This document shows positions 7,723 to 11,701 of a stretch of DNA of 11,701 nucleotides, piece by piece. Every line of letters begins with the position of its first letter. Position 1 is the first letter of the stretch. The notes beneath the pieces are model-generated. The model did no database searches, had not been told where the DNA came from, and saw only the letters and a list, made by a program, of their open reading frames with translations. Source of the DNA: JBBQDK01 sp038319625. GTDB taxonomy: Bacteria > Pseudomonadota > Gammaproteobacteria > JBBQDK01. The stretch spans positions 1 through 11,701 of the forward strand of contig JBBQDK010000092.1 of the NCBI GenBank assembly GCA_038319625.1, given 5' to 3'. Both the position numbers and the translations under genes were made by a program.

Positions 7723-9384
7723 TCAACGTTCAAATCGCTCATTTTTGAGCCGGCGGTAGCGCCGGATCAACGCGCTGGTCGAGCTGTCATGCTTGAGGGT
7801 TGGTTCGCCCGTGCTTTCAAGTTCGGGAATCATGCGCTGCGCCAATACCTTGCCCAGCTCGACACCCCACTGGTCGAATGAATCAATGTTCCAGATCGTG
7901 CCTTGAGTGAACACGCTGTGTTCGTAAAGCGCAACCAGAGCTCCAAGTGTCTCCGGCGTCAAACGCTCGGCGAGAATAGTGTTGGTTGGACGATTACCCT
8001 CGAAGATGCGGTGTGGCGTCAGCCAGTCCGGCGTTCCCTCGGCTTTGACTTCGTCTTCCGTCTTGCCGAAGGCCAGTGCCTCGGTCTGCGCGAACAGGTT
8101 TGCCATCAGCAAGTCATGCTGATTTCCGAGCGGATTCAACGTCTGGCAGAAACCGATAAAATCGCACGGAACCAGCTTGGTCCCCTGGTGGATAAGTTGA
8201 TAGAACGAGTGCTGGCCGTTGGTGCCCGGCTCGCCCCAATAGACGGGCCCGGTCTGATAATCGACGTGATCACCGTCCAGCGTGACGTGCTTGCCGTTGC
8301 TCTCCATCGTCAATTGCTGGAGATAGGCCGGAAAGCGTTTGAGATATTGGTCATAGGGCAGCACCGCCACCGTCTGGGCGTCGAAAAAATTGTTGTACCA
8401 GACCGCGAGCAGCCCCAGGAGAACCGGCAAATTTCGCTCGAATGGCGTCACGCGGAAGTGCTCATCCATCGCATGAAAGCCCGCGAGCATGGCGCGGAAA
8501 TTCTCTGGCCCGATAGCGATCATGGTCGACAGGCCGATGGCCGAATCCATCGAGTAGCGCCCACCCACCCAGTCCCAGAAGCCGAACATGTTCGCGGTGT
8601 CGATGCCAAACTTCATTACCTCCTCGGCGTTGGTCGAGACGGCGACAAAGTGCCTGCTCACGGCCTGCACGTCCTCATGTCGTCGCAGGCACCAGTCGCG
8701 GGCGGCATGTGCGTTCGTCAGGGTTTCGAGCGTCGTGAACGTCTTCGAACAGATGATAAACAGTGTTTCCTCGGGATCAAGGTCGCGCGTGGCTTCCACA
8801 AAATCGGTGCCGTCCACGTTTGAGACGAAGCGGAAACTCATGTCGTGTTGGGCATAATGCCGCAACGCCTCGTAGGCCATGACCGGGCCGAGATCCGAGC
8901 CGCCGATGCCGATGTTGATGACATGGCGGATGCGCTTGCCGGTATACCCGCGCCATTGCCCGTCACGCACCTGGCGCGCGAAGTCGGCCATCCGACCAAG
9001 CACCGCATGCACCTCGGGGACAACGTCCACGCCATCCACGACAATGCGCTCGCCATCCGCCGCGCGCAAGGCGACGTGCAGGACGGCGCGCCGCTCTGTC
9101 ACGTTGATCTTTTCGCCGCGGAACATCGCGTCAATGCGCTCGCGCAAGCCGCATTCGTTGGCAAGCGCAGTCAACAGCTTCAGTGTCTCGCCAGTAATGC
9201 GGTTCTTCGAGTAATCGAGATAAATGCCGGCGGCCTCGGCCGCGAAACATTCGCCACGCCGGGGGTCGTCGGTGAAAAGCTGTCGCATATGCAGATGACG
9301 CATCTTTTGATAATGCACTTCCAGCGCCTTCCATGCCGGGCGCGCCGTCAGCGGTGGCGGCCGCGCCGTTGCCTGAATCGTCAT
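7723..9384 (-). CDS. pgi: Glucose-6-phosphate isomerase
   Basis: Complete 553-residue phosphoglucose isomerase (E. coli 549), converting glucose-6-P and fructose-6-P in the cytoplasm. It carries INIGIGGSDLGP (157-168), NVDGTDFVEAT (189-199), SKTFTTLETLTNA (213-225), GGRYSMDSAIG (274-284), catalytic Glu361 in MESNGKHV, His392 in GTNGQHSFYQLIHQG, and the C-terminal signature SFDQWGVELGK with catalytic Lys512. The frame is open for 20 further residues upstream, but these lie inside tal in another frame. ATG 9384 has AAGGA eight bases upstream (9393-9397), within the last codons of tal. The tal stop (9389-9387) is only two bases from this ATG, so translation is probably coupled. It supplies the step joining the pentose phosphate enzymes to Pgm and GlgC. 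Confidence 0.96.
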   Translation of the reverse strand: MTIQATARPPPLTARPAWKALEVHYQKMRHLHMRQLFTDDPRRGECFAAEAAGIYLDYSKNRITGETLKLLTALANECGLRERIDAMFRGEKINVTERRAVLHVALRAADGERIVVDGVDVVPEVHAVLGRMADFARQVRDGQWRGYTGKRIRHVINIGIGGSDLGPVMAYEALRHYAQHDMSFRFVSNVDGTDFVEATRDLDPEETLFIICSKTFTTLETLTNAHAARDWCLRRHEDVQAVSRHFVAVSTNAEEVMKFGIDTANMFGFWDWVGGRYSMDSAIGLSTMIAIGPENFRAMLAGFHAMDEHFRVTPFERNLPVLLGLLAVWYNNFFDAQTVAVLPYDQYLKRFPAYLQQLTMESNGKHVTLDGDHVDYQTGPVYWGEPGTNGQHSFYQLIHQGTKLVPCDFIGFCQTLNPLGNQHDLLMANLFAQTEALAFGKTEDEVKAEGTPDWLTPHRIFEGNRPTNTILAERLTPETLGALVALYEHSVFTQGTIWNIDSFDQWGVELGKVLAQRMIPELESTGEPTLKHDSSTSALIRRYRRLKNERFER

Positions 9385-9386
9385 CG

Positions 9387-10487
9387 TCACTTTCCTTTTG
9401 CCTGGGCGGTTTTTTTGAGCGTGGCGCTCTTGGAGATGAGGCAATCCATCAGGTCCTTCCAGGATTTGTTGAAGGATCGGGTGCCCGACTGCTGGAGTTC
9501 GGCGGCGAGCGCCGCCACATCCACCCCGGCGCGTGCAAACTCGACAAGCACTGCTTCGGCATCGCCGCCATCAGCAGGCATCTCGCCTGCCACTTTTCCA
9601 TGCTCGGCGAAGGCGTGCAGCGTTTTCTCGGGTATGGTGTTGATCGTGTCCGGCGCTGCGAGCGCTTCGACGTAGAGAGTATCCGCGGCGTTCGGATCCT
9701 TGGTGCCGGTGCTGGCCCACAACAGACGTTGCGACCGTGCGCCGGCAGCGGCAAGCTTGCGCCACGCGGATGAGGTCAGCAGATCGCGATAGGCTTTATA
9801 GGCGCGTTTGGCCACCGCGATTCCGAGGCGGTTTCGAAGCGGCTCCGGAACCTTGTCCTGCACCGCCACGTCCCAGCGGCTGACGAATATTGACGCCACG
9901 GAATCGACCCTCGGGTCGAGGCCGGCGGCGACCCGCCGTTCGACCCCGCGCATGTACGCCTCGGCTGCGGCGATATACTGTTCACGCGAGAACAGCAGCG
10001 TGACGTTCACCGGGACGCCCGCGAAGATGGTCTCCTCGATCGCCGGAATACCGGCGGGCGTACCCGGAATCTTGATAAAAAGATTAGGGCGTCGCGCGCG
10101 TCCATGCAGTTCGATCGCGGCTTTAATGCTGCCCGCGGTGTCGTCCGCCAGCAAGGGAGATACCTCCAGCGAGACCCAGCCGTCGATCCCGCCGGTGGCG
10201 TCGTGCACCGGGCGAAAAAGATCCGCGGCCTGGGTCAGATCCTCCAGGGCAAGTTCAAAGAACAATGCCTCGCCTGATTTTCTCGCTGCGGTTTTCTGCT
10301 GGATGGCAGCGTCGTAGAAATCCGCGTTGCGGATGGCCTTGTCGAAGATCGTGGGATTGGAAGTCAGACCCGTCACCGAAAAATCCGTGATGTAACGCTG
10401 TAGCGTGCCGCTCGTCAGCAGTCCGCGGGTGATGTTGTCGAGCCAGAGACTTTGACGCATATCGCGTAGTTGCTGTATGGCATTCAT
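9387..10487 (-). CDS. tal: Transaldolase (long, ~366-residue type)
   Basis: Complete 366-residue transaldolase, transferring dihydroxyacetone units from sedoheptulose-7-P to glyceraldehyde-3-P in the non-oxidative pentose phosphate pathway. Visible features: LWLDNI with Asp17, GLTSNPTIF (40-48), GWVSLEVSP (103-111), and the Schiff-base lysine Lys139 in NLFIKIPGTPAG. Further on are NVTLLFS and SVASIFVSRWD, then LLWASTGTKDP. The length and the SRWD element fit the longer class seen in actinobacteria, cyanobacteria and some proteobacteria, not the 317-residue E. coli TalB class. The start has a near-perfect AGGAGG five bases upstream (10493-10498), the strongest ribosome binding site in the window. 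The stop is two bases from the pgi start. Bifunctional transaldolase-isomerase fusions of the same order are known in other bacteria; here the two remain separate genes. Confidence 0.95.
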   Translation of the reverse strand: MNAIQQLRDMRQSLWLDNITRGLLTSGTLQRYITDFSVTGLTSNPTIFDKAIRNADFYDAAIQQKTAARKSGEALFFELALEDLTQAADLFRPVHDATGGIDGWVSLEVSPLLADDTAGSIKAAIELHGRARRPNLFIKIPGTPAGIPAIEETIFAGVPVNVTLLFSREQYIAAAEAYMRGVERRVAAGLDPRVDSVASIFVSRWDVAVQDKVPEPLRNRLGIAVAKRAYKAYRDLLTSSAWRKLAAAGARSQRLLWASTGTKDPNAADTLYVEALAAPDTINTIPEKTLHAFAEHGKVAGEMPADGGDAEAVLVEFARAGVDVAALAAELQQSGTRSFNKSWKDLMDCLISKSATLKKTAQAKGK

Positions 10488-10603
10488 GCTGCCCTCCTGT
10501 CGTGAAGTGTGTGCGTTAACGGAACGATTTCATCACCCTTGTCCTCGAACGCAAAGTGTCCGGTATCCAGAAGGTGCAGCTCGGCGTCCGAGAGACCACG
10601 CTT
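10484..10603 (-). pseudogene. C-terminal relic of an alpha/beta hydrolase
   Basis: About 39 codons in one minus-strand frame read KRGLSDAELHLLDTGHFAFE, then DKGDEIVPL and a short tail to TGA 10486-10484. This is the C-terminal end of alpha/beta hydrolases of the haloalkane-dehalogenase-like kind, in which the His of the G-H-F-A turn is the catalytic histidine. The nucleophile, the oxyanion region and the rest of the fold are absent. Upstream the frame runs straight into a cfa fragment with no start codon of its own. The TGA overlaps the tal ATG (ATGA), an arrangement typical of neighbouring operon genes, so an intact hydrolase gene probably once preceded tal. Confidence 0.62.
10493..10498 (-). 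promoter_or_regulatory. Strong ribosome binding site of tal (AGGAGG)
   Basis: A full AGGAGG core lies five bases before the tal ATG, inside the end of the hydrolase relic. It indicates efficient initiation for tal independent of any upstream open frame. Confidence 0.7.
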
Positions 10604-10804
10604 GAACGCCTCACCTAAATCCAGCTAGACATGGGGCAGAATCATCCGATACACACATTCGCCGAACACCTGGATATTCCACGGTGCGCTCCCATTGAAC
10701 TGCACACCCGCTGCCTCCGCCAGCTCGCGCAGTACCGAAGGCGGCGACGGCTTTGCGGCGCTGTCCCAATCGAATACGGAGTCGGGGGTGCTTAGCTGGT
10801 GCAT
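10604..10804 (-). pseudogene. cfa: N-terminal fragment of cyclopropane-fatty-acyl-phospholipid synthase
   Basis: A 59-codon frame starts at ATG 10804 and stops at TAG 10627-10625. It has its own ribosome binding site, GAGGAG at 10812-10817, seven bases upstream. The translation contains LRELAEAAGVQFNGSAPWNI then QVFGECVYRMIL. This matches the start of Cfa synthases (E. coli: ...LLSRAGIAINGSAPADIRV...FFKRVL...). Beyond the TAG the same frame continues LDLGEAF, matching the family's SLGLGESY, so the TAG falls about where a conserved Ser stands. After LGEAF the Cfa match ends abruptly and alpha/beta-hydrolase sequence follows. The whole SAM-dependent methyltransferase domain (about 320 residues) is missing. 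A 59-residue peptide could still be made but cannot be an active enzyme. Confidence 0.7.
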
Positions 10805-10944
10805 GGGCGTTCTCCTCGCGACCCGGATGTCTTTTGCTGTACGCGGTTTGACCGGCCCGTTGATCGAGGCAGCGCCCTAAAACGCCGTGACACGCAATCT
10901 TTCTCACCATGTCGAGATTCACGTCGTAGATTACGCACCGATGA
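10805..10944 (-). other. Spacer between glgC stop and cfa fragment; possible out-of-frame glgC remnant
   Basis: No intact gene is present. In the minus-strand frame one step from glgC, sequence beginning about 11005 reads VTVGMCSVVLNLHS and then CVIYDVNLDMVRK. This loosely resembles the repeated V-R-R-S-V-L...V-H-S-Y...S-V-I-x-D strands of the GlgC C-terminal beta-helix, but key positions differ. It may be the decayed rest of glgC. The last bases carry the ribosome binding site of the cfa fragment. Confidence 0.3.
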
Positions 10945-11701
10945 TCATCCTTGCATGCGCTGTGCAGGTTCAGCACGACTGAGCACATGCCGACGGTCAC
11001 CGTAACCGCCGCCGTAAATCGGCCAATCCGGATTGACCAGATCGAAACGTGGCACCGGTCCCAGCACGTCTCGCTGCGCGGCGCGGTAGGCTTTGACCGT
11101 GCCGATGTCGCGCCAGTATCCATGCTCTTCATGGAGCTGAACTCCCGGCGGCCTGTTGGTATCAAAGTCGTACACAAAGGCGCGGCGCGTACCAGGCAGG
11201 CGGGGTAATATGTGGTAGCCGAAATCTGTTCCTCCGCGCTGGTGGTTCTCCTCGAGCGACTCAATCAATGTATCCGGATTGAAGAGATAATTGCCCATCG
11301 AGGCGTAGGCACGATCCTGGTCAAACGGCATCGGTACCGCCTGTTCAGGTTTTTCCTGAAAATCGCGAAGCTCAGCGGCCGGCCCGGTGACGATGATTCC
11401 AAAAGCGGAGGCCTTTTCGATCGGAACCGGGACTGCAGCGATGCTCACTTCCGCGTCGCGCTCCAGATGAAAGCGCGCCATTTGCCGCACGTCCATGCGG
11501 TATACGTGGTCGGCGGAAAATACCGCCACAAGGTCAGGGCGGTGTTGCTTGATCAAGCGCAGGTTCTGGTAAACCGCGTCAGCAGTACCCTTGAATGATC
11601 CGGTTCCAACGTTTGGATCCGGGAGCACGACCCGGATGAAATGTTCTCTGCCTTCCATCCCGGACGACCACGCGGTGCGAATATGTTCGATAAGCGAGTG
11701 G
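10945..11701 (-). CDS. glgC: Glucose-1-phosphate adenylyltransferase, cut by the window edge and apparently lacking its C-terminal domain
   Basis: This frame is open to the right window edge, so the true start lies outside; 251 residues are visible. GlgC makes ADP-glucose from ATP and glucose-1-P, the first committed step of bacterial glycogen synthesis. Visible motifs in order: SLIEHIRTAW, GSFKGTADAVYQN, FSADHVYRMD (nucleotide-sugar site), AFGIIV, DFQEKPEQAV, ASMGNYLFNPDTL, GTDFGYHILP and HGYWRDIGTVKAY. Shortly after NPDWPIY the family match ends, and the frame closes at TGA 10947-10945 after an unrelated tail (DRRHVLSRAEPAQRMQG). Intact GlgC proteins continue about 130-160 residues beyond this point with a left-handed beta-helix used in oligomerisation and allosteric control. 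The catalytic domain looks intact, but the product is probably non-functional or unregulated. It is the first visible gene of the tal-pgi-pgm-tkt block, though the relics between it and tal make read-through uncertain. Confidence 0.85.
   Translation of the reverse strand, partial: HSLIEHIRTAWSSGMEGREHFIRVVLPDPNVGTGSFKGTADAVYQNLRLIKQHRPDLVAVFSADHVYRMDVRQMARFHLERDAEVSIAAVPVPIEKASAFGIIVTGPAAELRDFQEKPEQAVPMPFDQDRAYASMGNYLFNPDTLIESLEENHQRGGTDFGYHILPRLPGTRRAFVYDFDTNRPPGVQLHEEHGYWRDIGTVKAYRAAQRDVLGPVPRFDLVNPDWPIYGGGYGDRRHVLSRAEPAQRMQG

Noticed and set aside
7707..7723. Small hairpin (AGCGT / ACGCT) between pgi and the flavoprotein gene
   Set aside because: It has a five-base stem with a seven-base loop and no T-run; too weak to call a terminator.
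9401..9417. GC-rich stretch followed by a T-run on the plus strand, resembling an intrinsic terminator
   Set aside because: It is the Lys-rich C-terminal coding part of tal read on the opposite strand; there is no stem of useful length and no plus-strand gene before it.
7903..9675. Two long plus-strand open frames antisense to pgi and the end of tal
   Set aside because: Both oppose genes with complete catalytic motifs and have no recognisable domains or good starts.
1..11701. Mobile elements, CRISPR arrays, tRNA or rRNA genes, defence systems
   Set aside because: I saw no transposase or integrase motifs, no regularly spaced repeats, no cloverleaf-like or rRNA sequence, and no multi-gene cassette beyond sugar-phosphate metabolism.

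Overview
The window looks like chromosomal DNA of a GC-rich Pseudomonadota bacterium, probably a beta- or gammaproteobacterium. This rests on the flavour of the encoded proteins (E. coli-like Pgm, AlkA-type glycosylase, HVA1/TUDOR small protein, a molybdoenzyme-like membrane protein). I cannot assign a genus. I see no phage, transposase, CRISPR array, tRNA or rRNA.

Left part (1-2135): the N-terminus of a membrane protein runs off the left edge on the minus strand. It is followed upstream by a 71-residue HVA1/TUDOR (DUF2945) protein, a gene-poor stretch (about 538-1149) holding only a probable DUF2231 relic, and then the single plus-strand gene, an AlkA-type DNA-3-methyladenine glycosylase. 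AlkA converges on the next block.

Main block (2136-11701, all minus strand, transcribed right to left): glgC (cut by the right edge and apparently missing its C-terminal domain), a short cfa fragment joined to an alpha/beta-hydrolase tail, then tal, pgi, a glutathione-reductase-like flavoprotein, a relic of a second transketolase, pgm and tkt. Together tal, pgi, pgm, tkt and glgC link the non-oxidative pentose phosphate pathway (transaldolase, transketolase) through fructose-6-P and glucose-6-P (Pgi) to glucose-1-P (Pgm) and ADP-glucose (GlgC), meaning sugar-phosphate interconversion feeding glycogen. tal and pgi are separated by 2 nt and pgm and tkt by 18 nt, so the block reads as an operon or two linked operons.

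The most notable aspect is decay inside a central-metabolism operon. pgm has an in-frame amber codon in an otherwise intact frame. A C-terminal fragment of a second transketolase sits between pgm and the flavoprotein gene. glgC loses its frame after the catalytic domain. A 59-codon remnant of cyclopropane-fatty-acid synthase is fused to the last ~40 codons of an alpha/beta hydrolase, whose stop overlaps the tal start. I found no convincing new multi-gene system; the interest lies in these scars and in an unusual residue in the flavoprotein.
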